64,000 nt of DNA from Arenicella chitinivorans (GCF_014651515.1 NZ_BMXA01000002.1:434001-498000); one strand, 5' to 3'; positions 36,000 to 46,879 are shown, counted from the stretch's first letter. Numbers and translations are program-made. The notes: generated by a model from the sequence alone, not told the origin.

Positions 36000-37235
36000 A
36001 TGAGCAAAAAGAACGAAAGTAAATTAATTGTCGGTTTGGATATTGGAACCTCCAAGGTGCTTGCCATTGTGGGGGAAGTTAATGCAGATGGAGACGTCGA
36101 GATTATCGGTTACGGTCATCACCCAGCAACCGGCATGCGCAAGGGTGTTGTGGCCAATATTGAGGAAACCGTGACCGCAATCCAGCGCGCCGTAGAGGAA
36201 GCCGAGTTAATGGCGGGCTGCCAGATTTACTCAGTGTATGCCGGGATTGCTGGCGCGCATATTAACAGTTTCAATTCGCACGGCGTGGTCGCGGTGCGGG
36301 ACAGCGAGGTTGACGGGAACGATGTCGATCGTGTAATCGAATCGGCGAAAGCCGTTGCCATTCCGAATGATCAGTCCATTCTCCATGTGTTGCCGCAGGA
36401 ATTCATTATCGATGGCCAAGAAGGTATCCGTCATCCAATAGGCATGAACGGGATCCGCCTCGAAGCAAACCTGCACATGGTGACATCGTCAGTGAGCTCC
36501 GAAAAGAATATTGAAAAATGTATTCGCCGCTGTGGACTAGAGGTGGACGATATTATTCTTGAGCAATTGGCATCGTGCGAGTCGGTGTTGACCAATGATG
36601 AAAAAGAGCTAGGCGTGTGCCTGGTGGATATCGGTGGCGGTACAACGGATATTGCGGTTTATGCCGAGGGCGCGGTGCGTCATACGGCGGTGATTCCAGT
36701 TGCCGGTGACCAGATTACCAACGATATAGCCATCGCATTGCGGACACCTACCGCGTCAGCAGAAGACCTCAAAAAGCGATATGCCTGCGCGCTGCGTCAA
36801 CTCGCACCTGCGGACGAGAGCATTGAGGTGCAGACAGTTGGGGACCGACCGCCACGTAAGTTGTCAAAGCAAACGCTGGCCGAAGTGGTTGAGCCGCGAG
36901 TTGAGGAATTGTTTGAGCTGATTAAAACCGATCTTCGACGTAATGGGTTCGAGCACCTGATACGGTCCGGTGTGGTACTCACTGGTGGCAGTTCGAAAAT
37001 GGAAGGCATGATCGAACTGGCCGAAGAGATATTCCACTTGCCAGTTCGCCTTGGGATGCCGAAGTATCTGGGCGGACTGAGCGAAGTAGTAAAGAATCCA
37101 ATTTATTCGACTGGCGTCGGTCTGGTGTTATTCGGCCACCGAAATCAGTCAGAGCCTCGAGAAAAGGCTCAATCAGAATCTCGATTCCGGGTTTTATTCG
37201 AAAGAATAAAGCACTGGTTTCAAGGTAATTTTTAA
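36000..37235 (+). CDS. ftsA: Cell division protein FtsA
   Basis: An actin-like ATPase of 411 residues that tethers FtsZ to the membrane. Phosphate 1 is GLDIGTSKVLAIVGE, phosphate 2 is VDIGGGTTDIAVY and the adenosine loop is GVVLTGGSSKMEGM. The C-terminal amphipathic helix (RVLFERIKHWFQGNF) is the membrane-targeting segment. Confidence 0.96.
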   Translation: MSKKNESKLIVGLDIGTSKVLAIVGEVNADGDVEIIGYGHHPATGMRKGVVANIEETVTAIQRAVEEAELMAGCQIYSVYAGIAGAHINSFNSHGVVAVRDSEVDGNDVDRVIESAKAVAIPNDQSILHVLPQEFIIDGQEGIRHPIGMNGIRLEANLHMVTSSVSSEKNIEKCIRRCGLEVDDIILEQLASCESVLTNDEKELGVCLVDIGGGTTDIAVYAEGAVRHTAVIPVAGDQITNDIAIALRTPTASAEDLKKRYACALRQLAPADESIEVQTVGDRPPRKLSKQTLAEVVEPRVEELFELIKTDLRRNGFEHLIRSGVVLTGGSSKMEGMIELAEEIFHLPVRLGMPKYLGGLSEVVKNPIYSTGVGLVLFGHRNQSEPREKAQSESRFRVLFERIKHWFQGNF

Positions 37236-37323
37236 CCTAGCCATGCGAAGTGTGCGTACCAGGCGCAACAACCAATTTACGTGATGGTACTGCACTTTAT
37301 TTTTTTAAAAACGGGAGAACGAA

Positions 37324-38496
37324 ATGTTTGAATTATTAGATACCGTAGACCAACAGGCGATCATTAAAGTCGTCGGTGTTGGTGGAGGTGGCGGTAACGC
37401 CGTCAATTATATGCAAAAGTCCAACATCGAAGGGGTTGAGTTTATCAACGCCAACACCGATGTACAGGCGCTGCAAAGCTCGCCATGTGGCACGATCTTA
37501 CAGCTTGGTGCGAACCTCACCAAAGGGTTGGGCGCAGGCGCCGATCCGGACATCGGTCGTCAGGCAGCGATCGAAGATCGTGAGCGAATAGCGGAGGCGT
37601 TGGCCGGCGCTGATATGGTATTTATTACCGCTGGCATGGGCGGCGGAACGGGGACAGGTGCGGCGCCGGTGATTGCTGAAATTGCGCGCGATATCGGCGC
37701 CTTAACGGTGGCGGTAGTCACGCGACCATTCGGTTTTGAAGGCCAGCGTCGTTCTAAATTAGCAGATCAGGGCTTGAAATTATTAAAAGATTCTGTTGAT
37801 TCGCTGATCACGATTCCGAATGAAAAGCTATTGGAAGTCATGGGTAAAGAAGCGTCCCTACAGGATGCGTTTGCGATGGCGAATGATGTATTAAGAAACG
37901 CAGTTCAAGGGATCTCGGAGTTAATTACCAGCCCTGGGTTAATCAACGTGGATTTTGCGGACGTGAAAACTGTGATGTCAGAAATGGGCCAAGCAATGAT
38001 GGGAGCCGCTTCAGCGACCGGTGCAAATCGAGCTGCCGAAGCCGCGCGCAATGCGTTGTCCAGTCCGTTGCTAGAGGACACCAATATCCGAGGTGCGAAA
38101 GGTATTTTGGTCAACGTGACCGCGGGCCCGAACCTATCAATTGGCGAGTTTGGTGAAGTCGGTGGGATGATTCGTGACATGGCATCCGATGATGCAACGG
38201 TTGTGATCGGTACTTCGATTGACCCTGAAATGAAAGATGAGCTGCGCGTTACCATGGTGGCGACGGGGATTATGGACGGGTCGGTTCAGGCCGCGCCACG
38301 CAAGATGGAAGTCGTTGAGCCGATTGCGAAAGCCGTTGGTAGCTCATATGAGTCCATGCTGGATAATGACGGCCCGGCCGAGCCACAATTGATGACGCGT
38401 CGACGCGGGTTAGGTTCAAGTGAACTGCCGTTGTTTGATTCCGAAGGTGAATCGGGTTTGGATGTGCCGACATTTTTGCGGCGTCAGGCTGACTAA
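37324..38496 (+). CDS. ftsZ: Cell division protein FtsZ
   Basis: A tubulin-like GTPase of 390 residues that forms the Z ring. KVVGVGGGGGNAVNYM, the GTP loop GMGGGTGTGAAPVIAE, the T7 loop region NVDFADVKTVM and the C-terminal anchor peptide DVPTFLRRQAD are present. An 88-bp gap from ftsA ends in a GGGAG ribosome site. It is the last gene of the dcw run. Confidence 0.98.
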   Translation: MFELLDTVDQQAIIKVVGVGGGGGNAVNYMQKSNIEGVEFINANTDVQALQSSPCGTILQLGANLTKGLGAGADPDIGRQAAIEDRERIAEALAGADMVFITAGMGGGTGTGAAPVIAEIARDIGALTVAVVTRPFGFEGQRRSKLADQGLKLLKDSVDSLITIPNEKLLEVMGKEASLQDAFAMANDVLRNAVQGISELITSPGLINVDFADVKTVMSEMGQAMMGAASATGANRAAEAARNALSSPLLEDTNIRGAKGILVNVTAGPNLSIGEFGEVGGMIRDMASDDATVVIGTSIDPEMKDELRVTMVATGIMDGSVQAAPRKMEVVEPIAKAVGSSYESMLDNDGPAEPQLMTRRRGLGSSELPLFDSEGESGLDVPTFLRRQAD

Positions 38497-38860
38497 ATGT
38501 GAGTCTCGTTATGAGTCGTTAAGCGCTTGTTCTTTCTCTCAGGTGTTTAAAGTAGTCGTGTTGAGTGAGGTCGTCGGTGTCTGGAGGCGTTATGCACTGC
38601 ATTATTAATGTTATGCTGCGAAGCTACACAATTTCTCCCGTTTCGTGTAGGATTTGCGGCTTGGCTATATATTTGCTGGGTGCTGGATGTCTCCATGCAT
38701 TAAGAGGTACCTGAATATGCAAATTATGTGCTTGAAAAGACTCGATTTTTTGCACTGTGCTTTTGGAAGAACGACGCTTCCATCGATCTCATCTTTTTTG
38801 GGTTAAAGGTGTTTGAATGCACATGCGCAGTTGGCAAATACAAAAAAAACGGCATAAGGC
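38497..38860. other. Intergenic region between ftsZ and lpxC
   Basis: 364 bases without a credible gene. An AT-rich TATATAT at 38666-38672 may be part of an lpxC promoter, but I found no convincing -35 partner. A short hairpin (GGAAG/CTTCC at 38765-38781) lies 80 bp before lpxC. No strong terminator follows ftsZ, so some read-through into lpxC is likely. Confidence 0.4.
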
Positions 38861-39769
38861 ATGATTAATCAGCGTACGCTTAAAAACGTGATTCGCGCCA
38901 CCGGTGTGGGGTTGCATACCGGAGAAAAAGTTTATCTGACACTCAGACCCGCCGCGGTTGATACCGGTGTGGTGTTCCGTCGAGTCGATTTGGATCCTGT
39001 GGTTGAGCTCTCAGCTCGACCCTTTGGCGTCGGCGACACACGCCTCTCTACGGCATTGCAAGAGGGTGATGTGACGGTTTCCACAGTTGAACATTTAATG
39101 TCCGCTTTGGCTGGGTTGGGCATTGATAATGTGTACGTGGAACTGTCTTCCCCAGAAGTGCCAATCATGGATGGCAGCGCAGCACCGTTCGTCTTCCTAG
39201 TTCAGTCTGCGGGTGTTGTCGAGCAGGATGCGCCAAAGAAATTCATTCGTGTGAAACAACCTATCATCGTCGAAGACGGTGATAAATGGGCTAAGTTCGA
39301 ACCTTTTGATGGCTTCAAGGTCTCTTTCGCCATCGATTTTGATCATCCTATTTTCGCAAAGTCTCCCCAGAAAGCCACGGTTGATTTTTCAACCACCTCT
39401 TTCGTAAAAGAAGTCAGTCGCGCTCGCACATTCGGCTTTATGCATGAAGTCGAAGCCCTGCGCGAAGCAGGCTTGGCGCTGGGTGGCTCGCATGACAACG
39501 CGATTGTGATGGATTCTTACACGATTTTGAACGATGATGGTCTTCGTTACGAAGATGAATTCGTGAAACACAAAATTCTCGATGCTATTGGTGACCTGTA
39601 TTTGCTAGGGCACCAGTTGATCGGCGAATTCAGCGCGTTTAAGTCAGGTCACGCGTTGAACAATAAATTAATCCGCGCACTCATGGCTCAGCCAGAAGCG
39701 TGGGAATTGGTCACGTATGATGACCCGGCGGATGCGCCCATTGCATTTATGCATTTGGCCAATGCTTGA
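38861..39769 (+). CDS. lpxC: UDP-3-O-acyl-N-acetylglucosamine deacetylase
   Basis: A zinc enzyme of 302 residues catalysing the committed step of lipid A synthesis. [36 protein letters not shown] (zinc His), [38 protein letters not shown] and [20 protein letters not shown] (zinc HKxxD) are complete. The C terminus ends soon after the second domain, as usual. Confidence 0.97.
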   Translation: MINQRTLKNVIRATGVGLHTGEKVYLTLRPAAVDTGVVFRRVDLDPVVELSARPFGVGDTRLSTALQEGDVTVSTVEHLMSALAGLGIDNVYVELSSPEVPIMDGSAAPFVFLVQSAGVVEQDAPKKFIRVKQPIIVEDGDKWAKFEPFDGFKVSFAIDFDHPIFAKSPQKATVDFSTTSFVKEVSRARTFGFMHEVEALREAGLALGGSHDNAIVMDSYTILNDDGLRYEDEFVKHKILDAIGDLYLLGHQLIGEFSAFKSGHALNNKLIRALMAQPEAWELVTYDDPADAPIAFMHLANA

Positions 39770-39823
39770 TAAATAAAAACAAATAACAAAAAGAAGAGAT
39801 TTAACCGTTTTACCTCGTGTTTT

Positions 39824-39841
39824 GGTCGGATTGCTCCGACC
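39824..39841. repeat. Hairpin between convergent lpxC and dciA
   Basis: GGTCGGA and TCCGACC form a 7-bp GC-rich stem around TTGC. No T run follows on the plus strand, so it is at best a weak terminator for lpxC. The rest of 39770-39981 shows no gene I can support. Confidence 0.45.
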
Positions 39842-39981
39842 GGCATGATCAGTAATGGTGGAGACAGCGGAGTCTCAGTAGCTAGTCCATTTTTTTGGTG
39901 TGGGGTTGTCGTCGCTAATGATGGTGTCGACTTTGCCCACGTGGACGATGCTGCTAGGCCGCAGCGTTACAAAGCGTCGAC

Positions 39982-40596
39982 CTATTGGCTTTTAAGGGTC
40001 TGTGCTAAACGCTCTAGTGCTTTCGCCAATGGCTCATGTTTGACGCGATGTTGAACTGCTTCGACAGATTGTATCGAAGCAACAGGCGGTTTTTTGCGGT
40101 TGACGAACTCCTTTAGAGGGAGTCGAGTCATTGCTTCGCTCGAATGTTGAGCACCGGTATGTGTTTGCAGTGCCATGCGAATTTTGATCTGCTGGATTTG
40201 TTGGAATCCGGCATGGTGAATCGCGGTAAGCAGACTGACCTTGAGGTGGTTAAGCATCGTGGCTGAGTGTTGATTGCGACAACTGATAGTGAGGCGTTCT
40301 TGCTCGATGTGTGACAACTGCGCATCGTTCGTCGCTGAAAACTGTTGTTTTCCTCGTTGCTTTCGTTGTTGTTCACACCAGTCGTGCCAGACCGGTGTGA
40401 GCTTCAACAACAGAGACTGTGAAGCACTAAGCTGTTGATGAAAAGGCAGCCTATGGACGATATTCGCGAGATTTTGCGCGTAATGGCGTTTGCGACGAAC
40501 TGGCGGTAAGTTGGGTTCTGACGACGTTGTTTTGCTGGCCATAGCGGTTTCTGGGCTGGTCGCTTGTGAATTGTCGGTTGATTTTAACTTGGCCAT
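39982..40596 (-). CDS. dciA: DUF721/DciA family protein, probable replicative helicase loader
   Basis: 204 residues with a DciA-like domain in the middle: LKLTPVWHDWCEQQRKQ, then HIEQERLTISCRNQHSATML and NHLKVSLLTAIH. DciA loads DnaB in bacteria lacking DnaC. The placement, reversed between lpxC and an M23 peptidase/secA, is the conserved gammaproteobacterial locus. It has a polar N-terminal extension of about 40 residues and a Lys/Gln-rich tail, making it longer than usual. Sequence conservation is low, so the functional call rests partly on context. Confidence 0.78.
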   Translation of the reverse strand: MAKLKSTDNSQATSPETAMASKTTSSEPNLPPVRRKRHYAQNLANIVHRLPFHQQLSASQSLLLKLTPVWHDWCEQQRKQRGKQQFSATNDAQLSHIEQERLTISCRNQHSATMLNHLKVSLLTAIHHAGFQQIQQIKIRMALQTHTGAQHSSEAMTRLPLKEFVNRKKPPVASIQSVEAVQHRVKHEPLAKALERLAQTLKSQ

Positions 40597-40740
40597 AAGT
40601 GTAGTTTAGCTGATTTGACGGAATATGCTGTGTAAAGTGTATTGTGTTTAGAGCAGCGCCGGTTGCAAGTAGTCTTTGCAGCTGATGTTGCTGGATTCGG
40701 TGTGACTCATTGGTGTTCAATAAAAGTTGTTGGGTTTATT

Positions 40741-41673
40741 TTGAAAGTAATTTTAATAAAAGATGATGCATGTCGAAATGGCGCAGTTTGCTGGTCAGGT
40801 CGCAAATTAATCGCGTTAGGCGCTGTTTGCTTCATCGCCTTACCCCTAGCTCTAGGTCTGAGCAGCTATTGGGTTGTGTCGCAAATCGACCGTGCCTTGA
40901 ACCCTTTTGTAGACCCAGAGTACCGCATAGCTGTGGAGACACGCGTCAACGAGCAGCAGGAAGAAATGCTCAAAACACGAGAATATGTACGCCAACATAT
41001 GGACGTTCTTGGGCGACGAATTGGCAGCTTGCAAGCACAGGTCTCTCGTATTAAAGCGGTCGAGATGCGTATTGCCGAGACCTCTGGCGTTAACTTGAGC
41101 GACTTCGAATTTGAACAAGATCCGCCTATTGGTGGTGCCAGTTCGTCTGAATCGGATTCAGAGGAAGTCGATATCGAAAATGCGATTCGTGAGATTGAGA
41201 AAGAATTGTCGATCCGTGAATCTGAAATTGCTGCGGTTGATTTTTTGTTGTCGCGCAATAATCTTGAATCTCAGCAAACTCCCGCCGGCTGGCCTGTTAA
41301 AGGCGGTTGGGTATCCTCAAGCTTTGGATCTCGTATGCATCCGATGACCGGGAAAAAGCAATTCCACCGCGGCGTAGATATACCCGGTAAGCCGGGTGCG
41401 CTGGTGCTTGCGGTAGCGGATGGCGTTGTGGTGCGATCAGAGAAAAATGGTAATTATGGCTGGATGGTTGAAATTGATCATGGTGACAGTTATACCACCT
41501 TGTATGGGCATAACCGTAAGAACCTAGTAAAGGTTGGTGAGACAGTAGTCAAAGGTCAGGGCATTGCTGAAATTGGCTCCACAGGCCGTTCGACTGGGCC
41601 GCATGTGCATTTTGAGGTCGCCAAGGATAATAGAAACATCAATCCGGTGAAGTATCTTTACAAAAAGTCCTAA
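40741..41673 (+). CDS. M23-family metallopeptidase with N-terminal membrane anchor
   Basis: About 310 residues: one transmembrane helix (LIALGAVCFIALPLALGLSS), a coiled-coil region (about 65-175) and a LytM/M23 domain. The domain has HRGVDIPGKPG (H-x3-D) and HVHFEV (HxH), so the zinc site is complete. It should cleave peptidoglycan cross-bridge peptides in the periplasm or act on an adaptor. No ATG fits; a TTG at 40741 gives MKVILIKDDACRNG, close to family N termini. It stands where E. coli has secM, upstream of secA. Confidence 0.87.
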   Translation: MKVILIKDDACRNGAVCWSGRKLIALGAVCFIALPLALGLSSYWVVSQIDRALNPFVDPEYRIAVETRVNEQQEEMLKTREYVRQHMDVLGRRIGSLQAQVSRIKAVEMRIAETSGVNLSDFEFEQDPPIGGASSSESDSEEVDIENAIREIEKELSIRESEIAAVDFLLSRNNLESQQTPAGWPVKGGWVSSSFGSRMHPMTGKKQFHRGVDIPGKPGALVLAVADGVVVRSEKNGNYGWMVEIDHGDSYTTLYGHNRKNLVKVGETVVKGQGIAEIGSTGRSTGPHVHFEVAKDNRNINPVKYLYKKS

Positions 41674-41716
41674 GGCGATTATCTAGTTGGTCGATCAGTC
41701 TGGGTCGCGGAATCCG

Positions 41717-41743
41717 AAAAGGGCGCATTGCGCCCTTTTTTGC
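41717..41743 (+). terminator. Rho-independent terminator after the M23 peptidase
   Basis: AAGGGCGCA and TGCGCCCTT form a tight stem followed by TTTTTGCTTTTT. It separates the peptidase from secA, which must have its own promoter in the next 180 bp. Confidence 0.9.
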
Positions 41744-41926
41744 TTTTTACCCGTCTTGAATTAGGTTCCTGAATTTGTTACCAGTCACTGGGTTGGAATT
41801 TGGAATCAAAGCCTTATACTTGGTGTATTATTTGGCCACATTTGCCTATTACTAACATCTATCCATGCCGGCCCAGATGACCGGAGTCATAACAACGTCC
41901 TGCAATAACAATAATTAGGTTCCCCA

Positions 41927-44608
41927 GTGTTTAAAAAAATCTTCGGCAGTCGCAATGATCGACTGGTTCGACAAATGTCGAAACGTGTTAAAAAAATTAA
42001 TGATCTTGAGCCGGAATTCCAGGCATTAAGCGACGAAGACCTAAAATCGAAGACCACTGAGTTCCGTCAGCGGCTCGATGCGGGCGAAACCTTGGATGCC
42101 ATCTTAAATGAAGCGTTTGCGACTGTGCGAGAAGCCTCGGTTCGGGCGCTGGGTATGCGCCACTATGATGTGCAGATGATCGGCGGGATGGTCTTGCACG
42201 ATGGTCGGATTTCAGAAATGCGCACTGGTGAAGGTAAGACGTTAATGGCAACGTTGGCTGCCTATTTGAATGCGCTGGCAGGTACCGTTCATGTGGTGAC
42301 CGTGAATGATTATCTTGCCGCACGTGATGCTGAGTGGATGGCCAAGGTTTACAATTTCATGGGGCTGACGGTAGGCACTATTCGCTCTGGGCAAAGCCCT
42401 GAAGATAAGCAAGCTGCCTACGCCTGTGACATTGTTTACGGGACTAACAACGAGTTCGGTTTCGATTACTTACGCGACAATATGGCGTTTTCGCCGGACC
42501 AGAAAGTCCAGAGAGAGCTTACTTTTGCCATTGTGGATGAGGTCGACTCAATCCTGATTGATGAGGCTCGAACACCGCTTATAATTTCCGGTCCTGCAGA
42601 TACGGCAGCTGACGTTTACAGTAAGATTGATGTGATCGTGCCGCAGTTGACGCGTCAAGAAGATGAAGATGGTGACGGTGATTACACAGTGGATGAAAAG
42701 TCCAAGCAGGCGTACTTGACCGAGGCCGGTCATGAAAAGGCTGAACAACTGATGGTTAACATCGGTTTATTGCCCGCCGATGCAAGTTTGTATGACATTG
42801 GCAGCATCACCTTACTGCACCATCTGTACGCGGCGATCCGCGCGCATACCTTGTTCCATCGAGATGTCGACTATGTGATCGAAGACAATCAGATTGTGAT
42901 TGTTGATGAGTTTACCGGGCGTAAAATGCCGGGTCGGCGATGGTCAGATGGCCTCCATCAGGCAATTGAGGCCAAAGAAAAAGTAGCGATTCAACGTGAG
43001 AATCAGACGTTAGCATCGATCACCTTCCAAAATTATTTCCGTTTGTATGACAAGCTGTCTGGCATGACCGGGACGGCAGACACGGAAGCGGTCGAGTTCA
43101 TGGAAATCTATGGGCTAGAAGTAGTGGTTATCCCGACGCATAAGACCATGGTTCGAATGGACCAGCCCGACGTTATTTTCCGGACTATGCCGGAAAAATT
43201 TGCCGCTATCGTGGAAGATGTTCGTGAGCGTAATGAGGCACAGCAACCGGTATTGCTCGGTACGGCTTCGATCGAAGTTTCCGAGCTGCTGTCACGCGAA
43301 TTTAAGAAGCATAAAATCAAGCACGAAGTCCTCAACGCGAAGCAGCATGAACGCGAAGCCGTGATTATTGCTACTGCGGGTCGACCCGGTGCGGTAACGA
43401 TTGCAACCAATATGGCTGGTCGTGGCACCGATATCGTCTTAGGCGGTAATCTGGATATGCGACTTGAAGGCGTGGAAGACGAAGCCAAGCGCGCTGAGAT
43501 CAAGCGTGAATGGGAGCAGGACCATCAGCAAGTGTTGGACAATGGCGGCTTATACGTGATCGGTACCGAACGTCACGAATCGCGGCGTATTGATAACCAA
43601 TTGCGTGGACGTTCAGGCCGCCAAGGTGATCCCGGTGAGACGCGTTTTTATCTGTCCATGGATGATACCTTGATGCGCATTTTTGGTTCGGAACGCATCT
43701 CAAACATGATGCAACGGGTCGGCATGGAAGAGGGCGAAGCCATCGAGAGCCGTTTAGTGTCTCGCGTGATTGAAAATGCCCAACGTAAAGTCGAGGGTCA
43801 CAATTTCGATATCCGCAAGCAGCTGCTTGAATACGACGATGTGGCTAATGAACAGCGCAAGCTCGTGTACACCGAGCGTAATGAGCTTATGTCTACCGAT
43901 GATGTGTCGGAGAACGTCGAGTCTATGCGTGAAGAGGTGGTTGATTTAGTAATTGATCGCAGTATTCCGGCGCAAAGTATGCCGGAGCAATGGGACATCG
44001 AACAATTGGAAGATGACCTCAAGCTTGAGTTTGGTGTTGAGCTACCGGTGTCTCAATGGTTGGCGGATGATAAAAAACTCTATGAAGAAACGCTTAGAGA
44101 TCGAATTCTGGATGAAGTTGAAGATGCTTACAAAGCCAAAGAAGCTAAATATGGTAGCGAGATCATTCGACATCTTGAAAAAGTAATTATGTTGCAGACG
44201 CTAGACACGCAATGGAAAGAACACTTGGCTGAAATGGACTATTTACGTCAGGGGATCGGCTTGCGTGGTTATGCGCAAAAGAACCCAAAGCAAGAATATA
44301 AACGCGAAGCTTTCGAGATGTTTACGGCCATGTTGGAGCGGGTTAAAACTGAAGTCGTGACGATCCTGGCGAAGGTGCAATTGCGTGAAGAATCGGAAGT
44401 CGGTGAGCTGGAACGGCGCCAACAAGAGGCCGCACAGCGTGATCTTGAAATGCAACATGCTGACGCCGGTGCGCAAGCTCAGTCTGATCCAAATGGCGGT
44501 GGTGAGGCAGCACCATTTGTGCGTGAGCATCCCAAGGTGGGCCGAAATGAGCCCTGCCCATGTGGTTCTGGCAAGAAATACAAGCAATGCCATGGAAAGT
44601 TAACCTAG
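41927..44608 (+). CDS. secA: Preprotein translocase ATPase SecA
   Basis: 893 residues; the motor that pushes preproteins through SecYEG. Walker A is [20 protein letters not shown], followed by [29 protein letters not shown], the [20 protein letters not shown] helicase motif, [15 protein letters not shown] and [13 protein letters not shown]. The C-terminal zinc finger [17 protein letters not shown] is intact. The start is a GTG at 41927 ([12 protein letters not shown]). No SecM-like leader is visible. Confidence 0.97.
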   Translation: MFKKIFGSRNDRLVRQMSKRVKKINDLEPEFQALSDEDLKSKTTEFRQRLDAGETLDAILNEAFATVREASVRALGMRHYDVQMIGGMVLHDGRISEMRTGEGKTLMATLAAYLNALAGTVHVVTVNDYLAARDAEWMAKVYNFMGLTVGTIRSGQSPEDKQAAYACDIVYGTNNEFGFDYLRDNMAFSPDQKVQRELTFAIVDEVDSILIDEARTPLIISGPADTAADVYSKIDVIVPQLTRQEDEDGDGDYTVDEKSKQAYLTEAGHEKAEQLMVNIGLLPADASLYDIGSITLLHHLYAAIRAHTLFHRDVDYVIEDNQIVIVDEFTGRKMPGRRWSDGLHQAIEAKEKVAIQRENQTLASITFQNYFRLYDKLSGMTGTADTEAVEFMEIYGLEVVVIPTHKTMVRMDQPDVIFRTMPEKFAAIVEDVRERNEAQQPVLLGTASIEVSELLSREFKKHKIKHEVLNAKQHEREAVIIATAGRPGAVTIATNMAGRGTDIVLGGNLDMRLEGVEDEAKRAEIKREWEQDHQQVLDNGGLYVIGTERHESRRIDNQLRGRSGRQGDPGETRFYLSMDDTLMRIFGSERISNMMQRVGMEEGEAIESRLVSRVIENAQRKVEGHNFDIRKQLLEYDDVANEQRKLVYTERNELMSTDDVSENVESMREEVVDLVIDRSIPAQSMPEQWDIEQLEDDLKLEFGVELPVSQWLADDKKLYEETLRDRILDEVEDAYKAKEAKYGSEIIRHLEKVIMLQTLDTQWKEHLAEMDYLRQGIGLRGYAQKNPKQEYKREAFEMFTAMLERVKTEVVTILAKVQLREESEVGELERRQQEAAQRDLEMQHADAGAQAQSDPNGGGEAAPFVREHPKVGRNEPCPCGSGKKYKQCHGKLT

Positions 44609-44635
44609 GATGAACGGCTAGCAGAGGGTTTTGAA

Positions 44636-45853
44636 ATGGCTGTAGGTTTAAATCCGCCCGCAAAATTAGCGCCAGTACAGGGCATTGAATTGGGGATCGC
44701 TGAAGCGGGTATCCGTTATTCGAATCGCGCTGATCTAGTGGTGTTGAGCTTGTGTGAAGGGTCGACGTGTGCGGCGGTATTCACTAAGAATAAATGCTGT
44801 GCTGCACCGGTGACGCTGGCGCGAGACCATCTTGCTGCGGCGTCAGTACGTGCACTGGTAATTAATTCTGGCAATGCAAATGCGGTCACCGGCGAGACGG
44901 GCATGCGTAATGCTGAGCAAAGTTGTGCCATGGTCGCTCAAGCGATGGGCGTCGATGCCAGCCAGGTCTTACCGTTCTCCACCGGTGTGATTGGTGAGCA
45001 GCTCAATATGTCGGCTATGACTTCGGGCATACCGCAGGCGGTAGCAAATCTGGATGTTGATAACTGGCTTTCGGCCGCCGAAGCCTTAATGACCACAGAC
45101 ACTATCGCTAAAGCAGTCTCTACCACGGTAACGTTGGCGGGTAAACCGGTGACCATCACCGGTATGGCAAAAGGTTCCGGCATGATTTGTCCAAATATGG
45201 CAACCATGCTGGCTTATGTAGCTACCGACGCGGCTTTGCCTCAAGCGCTATTACAGGAATGCTTGCATCGTGGTGTTGATGATAGTTTTAATCGAATTAC
45301 CGTGGATGGCGATACCTCGACAAATGACGCCTTAGTGCTGATGGCTACCGGTAAGTCAGGATTTGAACTTAAGGACCTCGAGTCTGAGGTTGGCCAACAG
45401 TTTTATAATGCCCTTGAGCGAGTGCTGGTGGAATTAGCGACCGCGATTGTTCGTGATGCTGAGGGTGCGACCAAGTTTGTGCGTATTGACGTGCGTCATG
45501 CTGAGCGGGTAGACGATGCAAAAGCGATCGCATTTTCAATCGCCCATTCGCCACTTGTTAAAACTGCGCTGTTTGCCAGTGACCCGAATTGGGGACGAAT
45601 ACTTATGGCTCTGGGTAAGGCTGATGTGAGTGCGCTTGAGATGAGCCGGGTTAACATCCAGATTGGAGATGTTGCGCTGATTGTGAAAGGAGAGCCGGCT
45701 ACCACTTACCATGAAGCTCTGGGTAAACAGGTGTTTTCGCAGGCCGAGATTGGTATCACCATTGATCTGGGGCTTGGCGCAGCAAGTTTTCATGTTTGGA
45801 CCAGTGATTTATCGCATGACTATGTGTCGATCAATGCGGACTATCGCAGTTAA
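44636..45853 (+). CDS. argJ: Bifunctional ornithine acetyltransferase / N-acetylglutamate synthase
   Basis: 405 residues; recycles the acetyl group in arginine synthesis. The autocleavage site is KGSGMICPNMATMLAY (cut before the Thr of ATML), giving alpha and beta chains. VINSGNANAVTGETGM, DGDTSTNDALVLMATGKSG and DPNWGRILMALGKADVSA are conserved. Placement after secA is common in related genomes. Confidence 0.95.
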   Translation: MAVGLNPPAKLAPVQGIELGIAEAGIRYSNRADLVVLSLCEGSTCAAVFTKNKCCAAPVTLARDHLAAASVRALVINSGNANAVTGETGMRNAEQSCAMVAQAMGVDASQVLPFSTGVIGEQLNMSAMTSGIPQAVANLDVDNWLSAAEALMTTDTIAKAVSTTVTLAGKPVTITGMAKGSGMICPNMATMLAYVATDAALPQALLQECLHRGVDDSFNRITVDGDTSTNDALVLMATGKSGFELKDLESEVGQQFYNALERVLVELATAIVRDAEGATKFVRIDVRHAERVDDAKAIAFSIAHSPLVKTALFASDPNWGRILMALGKADVSALEMSRVNIQIGDVALIVKGEPATTYHEALGKQVFSQAEIGITIDLGLGAASFHVWTSDLSHDYVSINADYRS

Positions 45854-45861
45854 TAGCAAAA

Positions 45862-46260
45862 ATGCAAAGGATTGAAGTTGCCGTGGGCGTCATTATGGAT
45901 GACACCGGTCGATTGCTAGTGGGACAGCGCGTAGTGGAGGATCACTATTTTAACAAATGGGAATTTCCCGGTGGGAAGATAGAAGCCGGCGAATCGGTTT
46001 CATCTGCCTTAGATCGTGAGTTTCGCGAAGAGGTTGGCATCTCAGTGACGGTATCCAAGCCATTAATCGAGCTGGAGCACGACTACCCTGATCGACATGT
46101 TCGCTTACACGTGCACTTAATTTCGCAGTTCAGTGGTGAAGTTACTCCCCTCGAAGGTCAAGCACTGGCTTGGGTGAACTTTGACGAATTAGAGAAACTG
46201 GACTTTCTCGCTGGTAATCAGCCGATAATTGAGGCACTTAAAGCCCGCTACGGTACCTGA
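45862..46260 (+). CDS. mutT: 8-oxo-dGTP diphosphatase MutT
   Basis: A 132-residue Nudix enzyme with VAVGVIMDDTGRLLVGQRVV, KWEFPGGKIEAGESVSSALD and REFREEVGI, a full Nudix box. It removes oxidised dGTP from the nucleotide pool. It follows argJ by 8 bp and converges on coaE. It is the short form without a thiamine-phosphate synthase domain. Confidence 0.9.
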   Translation: MQRIEVAVGVIMDDTGRLLVGQRVVEDHYFNKWEFPGGKIEAGESVSSALDREFREEVGISVTVSKPLIELEHDYPDRHVRLHVHLISQFSGEVTPLEGQALAWVNFDELEKLDFLAGNQPIIEALKARYGT

Positions 46261-46273
46261 GTCGCTAAGGCAG

Positions 46274-46879
46274 CTATTGACCTTGGGCTAGATTTAGATA
46301 GGTTTCGTGCAGTCGTTGTGCGGCACGTTGCGCTTCCTGAATGGTACCGTTGTTGGCGATCACGTCATCGGCAAACTCCAAGCGTTGTTCGTCGCTAATT
46401 TGCGTGGCCATGATGGCTTCTACCTGTTCACGCGTCAGGCTGCTACGGGTTTGCACACGCTGGATGCGTAATTTTCGTTCGGCGGTCACCACCAATACCC
46501 GTTGCATGAGTTTTAAGAAAGGTGAACTTGCAGTGAGCAGGGGCACAACAACCAATCCATAAGCGCTATCGATCTGCTTGATCTGTTGCTCACACTCGCG
46601 ACGAATTGCTGGGTGTGTGATGCCATCTAATTTTTGTTTATTGCGTTGCGATGAAAAAGCGATACCCCGCAGTTTGTCGCGATTCAATTCGCCATTGTGC
46701 AGTAGTATTTGCGCACCGAACTCTTTCACCAGTTCCTCGAGCGCAGGTTGTCCGGGGCGAACAACTTCACGTGCGATGACGTCGGTGTCGATGACTGGCA
46801 CGCCAAGGCCGCCAAGATAGTCCGAGATGACTGTTTTTCCGCAGCCGATACCGCCAGTTAGCCCTACTATAAAACTCAT
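46274..46879 (-). CDS. coaE: Dephospho-CoA kinase
   Basis: 201 residues; last step of coenzyme A synthesis. The P-loop reads GLTGGIGCGKTVISDYL; most family members have GSGKS here, so Ser-to-Cys and Ser-to-Thr changes are notable but keep the essential Lys and a hydroxyl. DTDVIAREVVRPGQPALEEL and HPAIRREC are conserved. It is the last gene of the pilB-pilC-pilD-coaE group, 31 bp after pilD. Confidence 0.93.
   Translation of the reverse strand: MSFIVGLTGGIGCGKTVISDYLGGLGVPVIDTDVIAREVVRPGQPALEELVKEFGAQILLHNGELNRDKLRGIAFSSQRNKQKLDGITHPAIRRECEQQIKQIDSAYGLVVVPLLTASSPFLKLMQRVLVVTAERKLRIQRVQTRSSLTREQVEAIMATQISDEQRLEFADDVIANNGTIQEAQRAAQRLHETYLNLAQGQ

Noticed and set aside
39845-40054. 69-codon plus-strand frame after lpxC
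   Set aside because: Low-complexity translation, no ribosome site, overlaps the 3' end of dciA.
40642-40740. Upstream extension of the M23 peptidase
   Set aside because: The added residues look non-coding; the TTG at 40741 gives a family-like N terminus before the membrane helix.
41674-41926. A SecM-like arrest peptide upstream of secA
   Set aside because: A terminator and AT-rich leader fill the gap; no small frame with an arrest motif is seen.
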